Positions 13,201 through 26,700 of a stretch of 64,000 bases of DNA are shown in pieces. Position 1 is the first letter of the stretch, and each line of letters starts with the position of its first letter. Origin of the DNA: Liolophura sinensis (lineage: Eukaryota; Mollusca; Polyplacophora; Chitonida; Chitonidae); the NCBI RefSeq assembly GCF_032854445.1, contig NC_088303.1, positions 4,721,501 to 4,785,500 on the forward strand. Direction: 5' to 3'. The notes under the pieces are model-generated. The model was not told the origin of the DNA, did not search any database, and saw only the letters and a program-made list of their open reading frames with translations. Both the position numbers and the translations under genes were made by a program.

Positions 13201-13454
13201 CTTGCACTTGTTGTTGCCATAGCACCCAGGATTTCCGCGGAAGCAAATGAAGTCAAAAGCTATTATCACAGGCCCAATATGCCACAAGCCTAGTAACTTT
13301 GACGTACTGAAAGCCAATTGCGTCTTCCACGAGACCGTTAGTATCAATATATCGAGAGGCCTTTTCATGAATTATACTGGTGTTCTGTCCCGCAATGCGT
13401 TCAGTGTTAGTTGCTGTTGTATAGAAACCAGGCGCATGTGTTCAGGGCTCTTAC

Positions 13455-13518
13455 CTTGTATACTTAAAAGTGGCGTTTCATATTTCCGTGCAGGCTTTCG
13501 GTATATATAATACATGGG
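13455..13518 (-). pseudogene. Possible upstream exon of the GT61-like gene
   Basis: A 64-base stretch on the minus strand has a strong pyrimidine tract and TTTTCCAG acceptor and an AAG|GTAAGA donor, and is open (MYYIYRKPARKYETPLLSIQ). Further along the same strand, near 13340-13185, a Cys/Trp-containing stretch (VTRLVAYWACDN, then FICFRGNPGC) reads on only if one base is skipped. Both may be N-terminal parts of the broken GT61-like gene. I cannot match them to the family, so this is a guess from splice signals and position. Confidence 0.3.
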
Positions 13519-14603
13519 CTGGAAAACAAAAACGTGAATAAAAGGTCCAGTATAAACATTGTCATGTGTGTTCATGGAAACATCCAGCGACTGCGCCACA
13601 GTCACAGTTGAAGAGTGAAAGGTAACCTGGAAAGTAAATACAATCCGCAGTGCGCATTTAGGTTTTCTGCCACAAGGATGTAGTGTATTTCTGTATACGT
13701 TTACAAACCTTCAAGCATGTGTGCTTAATTGCAGAACGATGCGGTTGACTTGAACCCCAATCCGAAAACAAGGAAGCTGCGAATGGTCGATCCCCGGGGA
13801 TCTGTCCTTGTCTACAGTCTCAATGCTGGATGCCGCCGTTTAAATGAAATATTCTTGAGTACGCATAAACGCCAATCAAATAAATAAATAAATAAATGGT
13901 CTGACCACGGTTCATGCTTTTCACGATCTTAAAATACATGCGGAGTAAGACCTCTATATTCGCTTTGGCTTTTTCGGACGCAACTATCGACTATCACTTA
14001 TCGATTATCGGTAAAGGTATTATTAATTAAAACCGCTTATGTCGTGTTTGTATTGTTTGGTTTTAGGACATACTGAACAAGCTGAAGCACACTGACATCA
14101 CCGAATCCTTAAGTTGCAGGACATCCTCTAAATGCTGTATTTCTAGATTCAATATGAATATACATCAAAAACCACATCTTCGTCTGTATTTTGCACTATC
14201 TACATCTGAGTTTAATGTATAAATAGCACAGTTAGAGTTTGCTCAACAACAAAATAGAATTTTTGACGTCACTGATTCAGCGTGTTTAACATGACCAAGC
14301 AGTCCACCCTAAAACCTGCATTTTCTTTTCATTTATTCATTTGAATAACTGCGAAGAAAATCATGCAAACTATATTTGGAATCTGCTTGAATGACGTTTC
14401 AAATGTCGCGTATTTCATTTAAATTTGTTCTCCTCATTTTTAATACATGTGTATTTACCTAACAAGTTTTATCAACAGGGGCCTTCACCCTCTACTAGAG
14501 GTACCTCCACTACGTACACTCCCACCTATTGCGATGACAAGGCTGTCTAGTAGGATTTCATCTAAGTGTGTGTTTTCTATGTTTTAGGTAAGCGACAAGC
14601 AGT

Positions 14604-14700
14604 ATGAGAATCGAACATGCCTCCGTGTACCTCATGGTCATTGTCTGGTCCCGGGCAGCTTCCGAACTTCTGGCGCAAAATGACCAGGGTCGACGAAAAG
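14604..14700 (+). CDS. HEX: Hexosaminidase exon 1, signal peptide
   Basis: The exon encodes 32 residues plus one base. The ATG at 14604 has A at -3. The peptide begins [20 protein letters not shown]: a basic residue, then a short hydrophobic core, then small residues that could be a cleavage site. The donor is GTCAGT at 14701. The join to exon 2 makes an Asp codon across the boundary. A pyrimidine-rich acceptor ending TTTTAG lies at 14587, so the ATG exon may have a spliced 5' UTR. The hydrophobic core is short, so secretion is likely but not certain. Confidence 0.7.
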
Positions 14701-17700
14701 GTCAGTCTAGGTGCCATGGTGATGGAATCAATGTAGGCCGTGTGTTGTAATGCCACATTGACTAGATTTCAGCCATATCGTGGTCAAGGAGATGATAAAT
14801 ATGGGGTCTTCTATGGGTCAAAAGTGTGGGGTGGAAGGCAGCGAAGTCGGTTTGGTAATAGTTAGTGGAGGTCACCTGTGGTACCACATGGTTGAGTAGA
14901 GTCGTTGATTAATGTAGATTGGTTTTCGGGAAGAATTTATCTGATTGACGTTGTTCTCAAGAAGTTTTCACCAATATAACGGTGGTTAGGTTTATGGATG
15001 GAAAAAACCGAAATAACCGGAGTAAACCACCGACCTTCGGCAGGTGCCTGACAAACCCCCTGAAATTAAGTCGAACTCGAAACATTGAGAGCTGGTTTTG
15101 AAGTCTTGCCCTCATTGCCATATACCTTGATAGCTAGCCTGCGTTTAGCCATCAACGAGTCGGCGAGGCTCCTTTTCGGCTAGAATAGACATGTAAATAA
15201 GTCAGTTGGACTTTTCTACATATTTCGTCTTAAGTATGGAATTTTACCTCAAGATGATTGTGACAAAAAGAATACGATTCTTGCAATATTGGTGCCTTCA
15301 TGGGAGAATCAATGCGAGATAACGTGATATGGTTAACGAGGATGAGCTACGTTATAGGCAACTTGGAAACCTGATGAAATGAGGTCAATAGAGATTGTCA
15401 TCCGAGATTAGCTGTCCTCTCAAGCAGCTTTGGAGAAAGCCGGGCCATAAAATCATTATCCATTCCATAAACAGAAAATTACAGCATCCCAGTTGATCAG
15501 TGCTACATGTACATTGCAAAACAGTTATAGTGGGATACGCTACTGTCGATGGACCTGTGACCTGTCAAGTTCGAATCCAGGAGATTTGTTAGGTACCCAG
15601 CAAATGTTTACTCTGGGCACTCTGGTTTCCTTCCACTCCTGCACTTCACCACCAATACGGCATTAAACACCAATGTATGAGTAAGTTCAGGTATAGCGAT
15701 TGTTGCAAAATGACAGCCAAAAATATACAATGTTTTCGGGGCCTGATAGCAACCTGCGGATGATCGTGGGTTTCCCCCTGCTCTGCCTGTATAGGTGAAA
15801 TATTCTTGAGTACGGCGTAAAACACCCATCAGATGAAATGAAAAAACAAAGTTTTCATCTGTCGAAAAAGCTTGTGCAGTGTCTAAAATGGGGCAAATGA
15901 AATTAATAACTTTTACATGGTTCACAGGACATTTATTTATTAAAACTTGCAGGGTAAAAATAAATATAAGCCAGGTAAAACGTTTTTCTTTAATGCACAC
16001 ATGGTAAGGTTTGACAATATATTATTTAGGAAGCCGACAACAGGGAGCCGGTAATATTCTCATAACTTATTGTTAACTCTTTCAGATCAAAATCTTGGCA
16101 TATTTGGAAACAAAGTCAGCGATCAGCAAAACAGACGAATACCAGCAGAACAGACTGATAATCAGCAAAAGTTAGCGTTTGAAAATGTCCAAAATAATCA
16201 GGAATCTCGGAATGAAAATCGACCTGTTGTGAAAAGTAGAAACAACCAGGATACGCAACCTGGCCCAGTATTTCAGGCAGGTGATGCTGATAACCATCAA
16301 AATAGACCAGAGAATCAGAAAACGTATAAGGGCAAACAAGTGCATCCCAAATCCGTCCTTAAAAAGACTTTTCCCAAAGAAATTCCAGGCGGCAGGAGTA
16401 AGGTGAAAGAAGTTTTAGAGAAGAAAATAAACCAACCTAATACACCAGAGGTAGAAGTAAGAATCAAGGAGAAAGTTTACAATAATAATGTACATATTGA
16501 TACTCGACTACAAAAAAATGCACAAATAGAAGCGCAGAATAATACGCACCTAGATACAAGGAATGATGTGCAACTGAGCGCAAGGGACCAAAAACCTGCA
16601 GCGGCTGGCATTCCAGCCGCCCGCCCAAGTGTCGGTTTACACTTGCAAAATGTACAACGGGCCCTGCCGCCGAAACAAGGTAAATCTGCCGAAATTCGAG
16701 GACAAGATGAATTACGAAGACTACAGAAGGAGAACGCTCATCGTCATGCAATTGAGGAAGATCTAGAAAAGGAGCGTTACCAACAAGATCAGGAGCGACA
16801 ACGTAAACATTTAGAACTGGAGCGAAGGCGACAAGAGGCTGAAAAACAAAGACAGCAGGATGCGTTGAACCAACGCATTGAAGAGGAGCGCAGACTTCAG
16901 GAAGATTTTCTGGAAAAAAGCCGTCAGAAAGAGCAGCACCGACCAACAGATCGCATTCAGATCGCACAACAACCACAACAACAGCGTCAGCAAGAGCAAC
17001 ATAAACAATTTCAGCAGGAGCCACCAGAACAGCCTAAGCAAGCGCAACAACAACTTCCAGACACTCAGACACAAGATGCCTCCTTACAGCGAGATAAGAA
17101 TGAAAATCTGGACCATGGTGGCGGTGGAGGTGGAGGTGGAGGTGGCAGGGTATTTGGAGAAGGCGCAGGCGCTCGAGGAGACCTTGTGAAGGGAGGTAAT
17201 GATCCTGTACCGCCTGCCCAAGTTGATCCAAATGTCGGACGCTTTGATCAAAAGGTCGGTGAGCAGCAGCAGAACTTCAAAAACCAAAACGAGGCTGCTT
17301 CTTCGATAGGTCGAGGAGACGTCAGATGGGATGGTGACGACTTCGCCTTGGTGTTCGGAGACAGTGTTTACATGGAGCAGAAGATTCGTCGAGCGTCTGT
17401 TCCTACATCTGGCACTCCCTGGCCAAAACCGCAGTACATGAAAGAACGTAAAGGAAGAGCATATCGCATCTTGCCGGACTTTACTTTCAATATCAGTGAT
17501 AAGACCTGCGATATCATCGAAAAGGCTGTTCAGCGCTATCGAACTGTTATCCTGAAATACAGCCTCAGAGATATGCATGACAATCTGGAATACGCCAAAG
17601 GTTCGGACTTCGAACCTGAGCATTTTAAATACTCAGGCCCGCCATTCACCAATGCCTCCGCCTTGAACATTATGTCGGTCCGCATTCGAACGCCGTGTGT

Positions 17701-20700
17701 GAAGCTGTACCCCTCCGAGAAAATGGACGAGTCCTGTAAGTGCACCAAAATGCTACCAGGAGTAAATAGCAGATAGCGGAATGTGCGGATCTTGTGCATT
17801 GCGCGATATCTACTCTGGGGGTATTCTTTTGCTGATGTGATTCGGTGGCTTTTGTTAGACAATAATTATGTTCTAACCTAAACATGTAATTTTTGTTAAT
17901 ACATTTCTTGTCAAGTGAACGTCTTAACCGCGCGTATGTTTAGCATGTAGTTCTTTCTTTTGACAGCTGACATCAGACAGAGTTTAAATTAAATCTTGTC
18001 CCTGGAAAGAAAAGTTTTCTCAAAGTGTAATATGCCGTTGACCATTGGGTTTCGTAGAATAGGCCTTTCTTGAACAAATATCTGAAGAATCTAAATTAAA
18101 TGGTGAAAAATTTGCACACATACATTTTTAAATGTAAAATATGTAATTCGTCAAATTTATGCTCAAGTCCCTTTGTTCTGCCGACAGATACACTTGTTGT
18201 CAAAAAGTCCCGGATGTACATTGCCAGTAACGAGGTGTGGGGCGCACTAAGGGGACTGGAGACCTTCAGCCAACTCGTGTTCAAAGGGACAGACAATCGG
18301 GTAGGTTCTGCTTGTCTTGTCTCGTACTTTTCAACTGAGCGTGACACGATGGCAGACACAAAGCGTGTTGGAAACAAAATATTACATGAGTTACTCCAAA
18401 CCTTCTAACAAAAAAATTCGTAAATCAAATTTCTGGAAACTTTTTTTCATAATTGACTTTGTCTGTGATATAGTGCTAAAAGGCAACGTGATTTAGCAGA
18501 AAATCTACGAAAAACTGATTTACACAGTTTAATGATCACATATGGTAGCGTCACGTGCACGTTAATATGGCAACCATAAGTGTAGGCAAGACGTCACCAT
18601 GATGGTTAACTGGACATAACCTTGTGATGCCTTCGTGAATCTGACCGCTGGTTACTATGCTGGACACATGCCACGCGATGCTAACTGGGGTTCATTTAAA
18701 TCACTCCTTAGATGTCATCAATAGTTCCGGCTACAGGAATGTATGAGCGATTGATTCATGAAGGATTAGAGAGAAATCTGGATAGCGCTAGTAGTTTCAG
18801 TCAAGTTGGGAATTTGGCTGAATCCTGACAAAATTGACAATCATGGTACTTGTACTTCCTAGTCCAACCGCTCACCGTCCTACCACTCACGTGGAGTTCT
18901 GGTAATGGAATAGGCCAAGTACACGTCCATGTTAGTGCACTTTGATTTTTTGAGTCGTCATCACTGCGGTTTTCGGCATGGTGTTTCTGAGGCGTCATGC
19001 TCAAGTTTTCGGCATGACGTTTCTGAGGCGTCGTGCCTAATGTTTTCGGCATGGCGCTGCAGAAACAGCGGGTACGAATTACTTAGGTAATAGACCAAGG
19101 TAATGTTGAATTGACGTTATACTATAAGCAACCTTAATACACCAACCACGGAGCCAAGAACTGTTTCATGGTTTTGGTGTCCGTTTTAAAGAACTGATGT
19201 ATATGTGCTGTTGTTTTCTAACCAGCTTTACATCCGGGAGGTGCTTGTCAACGATTACCCTCGGTTCGCACATCGCGGGGTTCTGATTGACACTTCCAGA
19301 CATTATATATTTAAAGAGGTGCTGTACGATGCATTGGTGAGTCTATTCTATTTGCTTGTATTGACTGTTTACGTAGCCTAACGTTCTTTGAAGACTACTT
19401 GCTTTCCACCAATAATGTGTGCATATCTGTGAGAAAGTTCGTCAGTAACTTGACAAAGGTTGATGGTTTACTCCGGTTTGCTCCTACCATAAGATTGACC
19501 ACTATCGTATGAGTGGAAAAGTCTTGAGTGTGGTGTTTAAAGAAAAACAATCCCAACCAACCAAATAAATAATTAATTTGATTTGGGATGTAGCCTTCAG
19601 TATTGTTTCCGTTGTGCTTTCAACTTCACTATTATTTGAGTTGGGCCATGGCGTTTTGTATTATTTGTGTTGGGCCATCGCGTTCTGTATTGTTTATGTT
19701 GGGCCATGGCGTTCTGTATTATTTGTGTTGGGTCATCGCGTTCTGTATTGTTTATGTTGAGACATCACGCTCTGTATTATTTGTGGTGGGGTATCGCGTT
19801 CTGTATTATTTGTGTTGGGGCATCGCATTCTCTGTTGCTTGTGTTGGGATTCCATCCTCTTCATTTGTTGTTTTGGGGTATCGCCTTCTCTGTTGCTTGT
19901 GTTGAATATTCTCGAATACTTCCATTGGCGTATCTCATTCTCCATGACTTGTTTTGGAGTATCGCCTTCTATTATTAAGTTCGGCCATCGCGTTCTGTAT
20001 TATTTGTGTTGGGTCATCGCGTTCTGTATTATATGTGTTGGGGTATCGTGTTCTGTATTGTTTGTGTTGGGCCATCGCGTTCTGTATTGTTTATGTTGGG
20101 GTATCGCGTTCTCCATTGTTTGTGTTCGGATATCGCGTTCTGTATTGTTTGTGTTGGACCATCGCGTTCTGTATTGTTTGTGTTGAGCCATTGCGTTCTG
20201 TATTGTTTGTGTTGGGCCATCGCGTTCTGTATTATTTGTGTTGGGCCATCGCGTTCTGTATTATTTGTGTTGGGCCAATGCGTTCTGTATTGTTTGTGTT
20301 GGGCCATCGCGTTCTGTATTGTTTGTGTTGGGTCATCGCGTTCTGTATTGTTTGTGTTGGGCCATCGCGTTCTGTATTATTTGTTTTGGGCCATGGCGTT
20401 CTGTATTATTTGCGCTGGTGTATCGCGTTCTCCGTAGCTTGTGTTGGTTTTTGACGTTATCGTTCTTTCCCTAAATGTTTTTTCAAATTTCAGATTCTGG
20501 TTTTTGCCACAAATCGGGTTTTGTTGTCATAATTAAAGTTCATGATTAGAAATGTCATGTTTTTCGTGTATTCTTTGTTTACAGGAAGGCATGGCTCAGA
20601 ACAAATTGAATGTTATGCATTGGCACATCGTTGACGATCAGTCATTCCCGTTTGAAAGCCAAGCGTTTCCCAAGCTGAGCAAAAAGGTTGGTGGTTGTGC

Positions 20701-23700
20701 TTAATCTATCTTCTATCGTACTATTCTTGGTACATCTACCAATAGATGTACAGATATAGATATGTCTATTACCATAGACATCCCGAGGCACGTGGTAGAT
20801 TTGAAACGGATAGGCCTACAGATAGGAATCTCAGACTACAAAGCCTGCGTCACCCTTTCACGGGTTTAAGACTATTTCACGGTGTTCCGTTACCACAAGT
20901 GTTTGAGTATATTTTTTGGCGATGAACTTTTTCTTGTTTTTGCCTTGGCTAAGCAACTCCTCCCACCCCCACCCCCACCCCCACCCCGCCACACTTACTT
21001 TTATCTGTATTATACCCTGAGTTTTGAAATAATAACCAATATATCGAAACCTAATTCCATTTTGGCTGTCATTTTTTCAGGGGGCCTTCGATGTCGACTT
21101 GGTTTACACAAAGAAAGATATCGAGGACGTTATCGAGTACGCGAGATTGCGCGGTATCCGGGTCGTGCCGGAGTTTGACACGCCGGGACACACATATTCC
21201 TGGGGTTTAGGCTACCCAGACCTCCTCACCCAGTGTTACTCCGGCCCCTACCCCGTCAATGGATACCTTGGCCCCATCAATCCGGCTAGTAACTACACCT
21301 ACGACTTCCTGCGCACATTTTTTCAGGAGGTTCTCACGGTATTCAGGGATAGATACGTCCACCTGGGAGGAGACGAGGTCCCCTTGTCCTGCTGGTAACT
21401 TATCATTAGTACTGCTTCATACGTGTAACAAACCTCAATAACAGTACGGGGTAAAACACCAATGAAACAAATAAATAAATCAGTCAAGATTCTGCATGCT
21501 GTTTGAGGTCTGAGCGAAGTCTTATTCGGGTCATGTATTATTTATTATTATTATTTGCTAGTTCTTTGTTATGATGGAAGGCTTAAGTTCTTTTGCGCCT
21601 CGGCCGAATTTTCCGAAGTCTACATACAGTAACCAAGGCTAACAAGTTGCACGTTATTTTTCTGCTGTTTAAAATAACTAACCTAGACTGTTAAGAAGCT
21701 CAAGCAATGTTAATGAAAGTTGATGGTGGGAAAAATACAGATATGATTTCTCTTTTGATTTATAGGTAGCATGCAATTCTATCAAATTAAGACGCCGTTT
21801 GACGCATTATTTCATTTAAAGGGACGTAATGTCAGTACCATGATTTTCTGCTTCTGTTACAGGGTGTCAAATCCATCAATTTTGTCATTTTCTGAGAAGA
21901 TTGGTGCCTACGGCGACACCAGAAAACTGATGGAATATTATGAAACTAAGTGAGTCTGTAGTTTTATATGAACAGTTTCCCCTTTATCACCCCTTCTTCA
22001 CCTCTTCACCCCTCATCCACATTCCCACGATCATCATCTCTCATTTCACCTCACCGTGTAGAGTTCCTCCCCCTCCTGACCTCTCATCCTCATCATAAAC
22101 ATACTCCCCCTGTTTATTCCTCCTCCTCACTCGGTCTCTTCGCCCTAATCCTTACTACTCATAGCTGTTCACCCCTAAGCCACACTCCTCCTGCTCCACA
22201 CTGTGGAAGATAGTTGAAGAATGCTACAGTCGCATTCACAATTACTGCCTTCTGACTGAGGAGTTATGCACGTATGTGTATGTCTGGCATTTTGATAGAT
22301 AAGGGTTTAATATGTAGAGCAATAAAGGTGTGCATATATATGTATCTCTTTTCTGCGGCCTGACTTCGTGAGTTTACCTGTACATACAGAATAACACGTG
22401 GGCTAATCGCCTATGATCTCGTCGCCCACGTGACCAGCTTCCTGTTGAAAACACGCAGGGAAATAAAAACTGGACCACATGAATCCTAGAACAATTAATC
22501 AAGCCTTTGTTCTATTTTTCAGATTACTGAAAATCATCGAGGACCTAGCTTCCCAAAAACGCAGCGGTGTTCGGACAGTTGTTTGGCAGGATGTCATTGA
22601 TACTGTCGATCAGGTTAGTATATATAAACGTAAAGTGACAACACTGTACACACACCCATCCTCTGTATACTGTGCTCTTCCGTTTGTAACGCGGTTACAA
22701 TACGATGTGTTTTGTACATAACGACATCCTACTGTAGATCTCCACATAGCAATATGTTTGTCTTACACTTACATGACTCAAACAACATTGATGTATTTCG
22801 TGGTTTGTTTGTAAAGATGTCTTTGGTATTTCCCAGTAATGTTTTGTACCTCTTTCGGTCTATTAGAAAGCCATCTATAGAATATGTTAGATTCACAATT
22901 TATTCTAAGGTATGTTCATATAAGTCAGCGATATATCAGACTGACACTTTTAAAACACATGTAGGGGGCCTCCGTGGCTCCGTCGGTTAGCGCGCTAGCG
23001 CAGCATAATGACCCAGGAGTCTCTCACCAATGCGGTCGCTGTGAGTTCAAGTCCAGCTCATGCTGGCTTCCTCTCCGGCCGTACGCGGGAAGGTCTGCCA
23101 GCAACCTGCGGATGGTCGCGGGTTTCCCCCGGGCTCTGCCCGGTTTCCTCCCACCATAATGCTGGCCGCCGTCGTATAAGTGAAATATTCTTGAGTAGGG
23201 CGTAAAACACCAATCAAATAAATAAATTAATTAAAACACATGTAAAACAGACATTAACCAACATTCTTGGTTAATATTGAAAATGAATTTATTGGGACGG
23301 ATATAAGCATTGGTCGGAACATAAATGCTTATTTACAGGTCTGTTTTGTAAAGTAATGTGAAGTAATGTAATGTAAAGACAGGGTGTTACCATTCTATAT
23401 AAAGTCATACCTCACATGTTTGACTGCGGCTTTAAATCAGGAGATGGTTTCCTCTGGGCTCTGGTAGGTTTCCTCGAGGCTCCGTGAGGTTTCCTTGGGC
23501 TCTGATAGTTCTCCACTGTGCTCTGATAAGTTTCCTCCATGCTCTGATTGGTTTTTTCGGGGCTCTGATATGTTTCCTAAACTGAGGAATGAATCCAATA
23601 CTGGTGGGCGTTCTAATGGGGCAGCACCATAAACACTTCAGCACTGGATCCGGCTTGTTAGAAGAAGACACCGTCATAATATGACCAAAACAAACGACCC

Positions 23701-26700
23701 TAGTTATGAGTAAGTTTTAACCAGTTGTTACTTGTTATGTCTTATACTCCCACACAGCTGCCAGAGAGAGTTGTGATCCACGTGTGGAAGGGAGGGATGC
23801 CGGATGTCCAACGGGCGACGAGCATGGGCCATCACGTGATCTACTCCACGTGCTGGTACCTTGATCTGATAGAGTACGGGTCAAGGTGGTACAAATACTA
23901 CCTGTGTGACCCGACAGATTCATCCAGTGGTAAGTTTGGATTTCTGTTTCTGTAGGCAAAACATTTGTGGACAATAGTTATCTGGACAGCATCTGAGTCA
24001 GCTGCGACAGAAAACTCCATTTGTCACTCTTTTCACACGTCTGTCTGTCGGTCTGTCGGTCTGTCGGTCTGTCGGTCAAATCTTTGGCATCCTGCATTTA
24101 ACAGTTGTAGCCAGGAGCCTGAGTGTAAGACAACATGAACGTTTACCGAACGTTTACTTGGTTTATGCCTGTCAATATACTAGTACATTATTAATTTCTA
24201 TTTAGAATTTATACCTGGGTGTACATCTTCTTTTGTCTTGGCCTGTCTGTATGAACAACATACACAAAGGTTTTGATTACACGGGAACAAAATATACAAT
24301 AATGTTTCCACTGTCTAGCAGATGACATGAACAGGACTAAATGAGAACTTTACAGCCAGGATTACACATCATTCACACGTGCACCGCTGAAAAATGTGAA
24401 AAACGTCCAAGGAGAAAATTAAAAGTTTCCTATCGTTAGTAGTGGCTATCAGTAGTGATACCGTAATTAAGGCCTATACATTGTATTCATTCCTCAAATC
24501 CTCTCAACTGATGACAGGGTCGGGTGATACCAAAGACTTTAAGAAGGATACTTCGGTCTGCCTCGCTTGTCACTCAACATAATGTGTCAGTATAATGTGA
24601 CTAGGTCTTGCCACTTCAGTTGAGGAAGCACTTTGGCGGCATCGTCTTGCCACAAGAAGAAACAGAAGTGAAGATATTTGGTTGAAAAATTTGTAATTAC
24701 AACGTAAAATCGCAAGCATTCATTTATTCATTCTAACTTGACTAATGTATGTGTTTCCACAGCAGTGCATTATTTACTTGGAATATTAAGTTTGACTTGT
24801 GACGTAATGTGTGATAATGTGTCATGACATACTCTGATTCTGCGTTAAGGTTACATAGACGAGAGGCTGGTCCTAGGCGGAGAAGCCGCGTTGTGGGCAG
24901 AGTACATCGACAACGAAAACTTGATGACAACTCTGTGGTAAGCATACATCTGATCCATGCTGGTAACATGTATAGTTGACAATAGAAATATGTCCCGTAA
25001 TCACATCATTAGATATTAATACTTAATATGAATCTAACAAAATGGATACGGCTGCATATGACATATGATCCAGAACAAGTTGGTCTACTATTGTAGCTTT
25101 CTTGTGTGCCTTTGCGCGTTACCTAGCTTTAGCAACATGTCGCACAGATTTGTTCTGCATTTAAAGTACATACCTTGAAAAAAAAATTTCCTGCAAGCAA
25201 AACGGATGTGACGTCACTGATACCCACTAGATCTTAACACACCAACCTAGAATCCGATATTTTAATGCATTTTACCTCGATAGAAAAAGTCTGATAAAAA
25301 GATGGACGAATCTTCTGTGACCGTGTTTAATGGTCTTTCATCTGATATATACTTCATTTTACTGTTTCCCGTGCATTTAATTTAGCGTAACAGAGCACAG
25401 TGGCTTACATTGTCTCGAAAACATTGAATTTCACGGTTCTGACGCTTGTGTTTGTCGTTTCAGGCCACGAGCGTCCGCCACTGCGGAAAGGTTATGGAGT
25501 CACAAGGATCAGCGGGATGTACAGGAGGCCGGCAGGAGGTTGATGGAACACCGCTGTCGTATGTTAGGGTGAGCCTACGCTTATGTTAGGTATTTTTATG
25601 ACAGCGTGGCCAACGGAAAGGCTTGGTAGGAGTGACTATGATCAAGCTAACCTTTTGGTGTCGTTAATACAATATTCATTCCTATGAAATTTGCGATCTA
25701 GTGAGCAAGAAGGCCCTTGCGGCCTAGAGTTCTAATGACAAAGTGCACTTGCCCTTGAACAGCCCCAGGTTCGAATCTGCATGTATTGCGGGGCCTAGTG
25801 GTTAGCGCGTTAGCACAGACTCAGGAGCCTCTTAAGAATGCGGTCTATGCAAGTACCTGTGAGGTTGTTTATATCCAAAACATATCTCAGTCCTTCAATT
25901 CTAAGCACATCAACTAAGTACTTATTAACCACATTACGAGTAAAACGTGTGGTGACTTTGGTAACTGGAGTAAGTATGCCCAATCATGACAACTATAATC
26001 AAGCTTTTGTGAGTGAGTAACTTGATTATTAATGACCCGTCCCAGGTTGTGCCCTTGTGCAGGTGTATGTTTTCTCTTGACAGGCGAGGTCTAGGTGTAG
26101 CTCAGATCAGCGGACCTGACTATTGCCCCTCCAGGGGACCCCGTAAGCTGAAAAGCGCTAGTCAACTCATGGAAGAAGAAATTGAAACCGAAAGTAAGGT
26201 CACAGCGCCCCCTAAAAATGTCCTCATCGACTCCCAGATTGACCTCATTGACATCCGTATTGCGGAAGCGGCACGATCTGGAGCCAAGGGCTCGGACTGT
26301 GGTAGTTGGGCAACCAAAAACTCCGTGAGTATTTGTGGTGCTTAGGGACTTACTTTACAGTGATGGGAAACACTAAATCTATTCAGCCAGGGATTTGTTG
26401 GCATTCAGTTTTGAACAATAAATTATCTGTGCCACCTTGAAGTTCATAATAGGTCCAAGTTCGGTCAAAGTGTGGAAACAAATCTCCATGTTACAGTGTA
26501 CTCTGTGGCTGGGTTGCATTTGTGCTTTGCCTCCGTGGCGGAAGGGGTTAACAAACCAGCGCGGAGCAATGACCCAGGAACCTTTCACCAGTGCTGTGAG
26601 TTAAAGCCCAACTCATGTTGGCTTCCTCTCCGTCCGTACATGAGAATCTACGGATGGTCCTAGGTTTTCCCAGGGCATTGCGCGGCTTCCTCCAACCATA

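Noticed and set aside
16464-17024. 186-codon minus frame opposite hexosaminidase exon 2
   Set aside because: A shadow of the Gln/Glu/Arg-rich coding sequence; the plus strand has the continuous in-frame gene.
19578-20474. Several Cys/Val-rich membrane-like frames
   Set aside because: The same peptide appears in all three frames because the unit is 29 bases; it lies inside an intron.
22964-23040. A tRNA gene
   Set aside because: A and B boxes are present, but the sequence does not close into a tRNA cloverleaf and continues into a SINE body with a target-site duplication.
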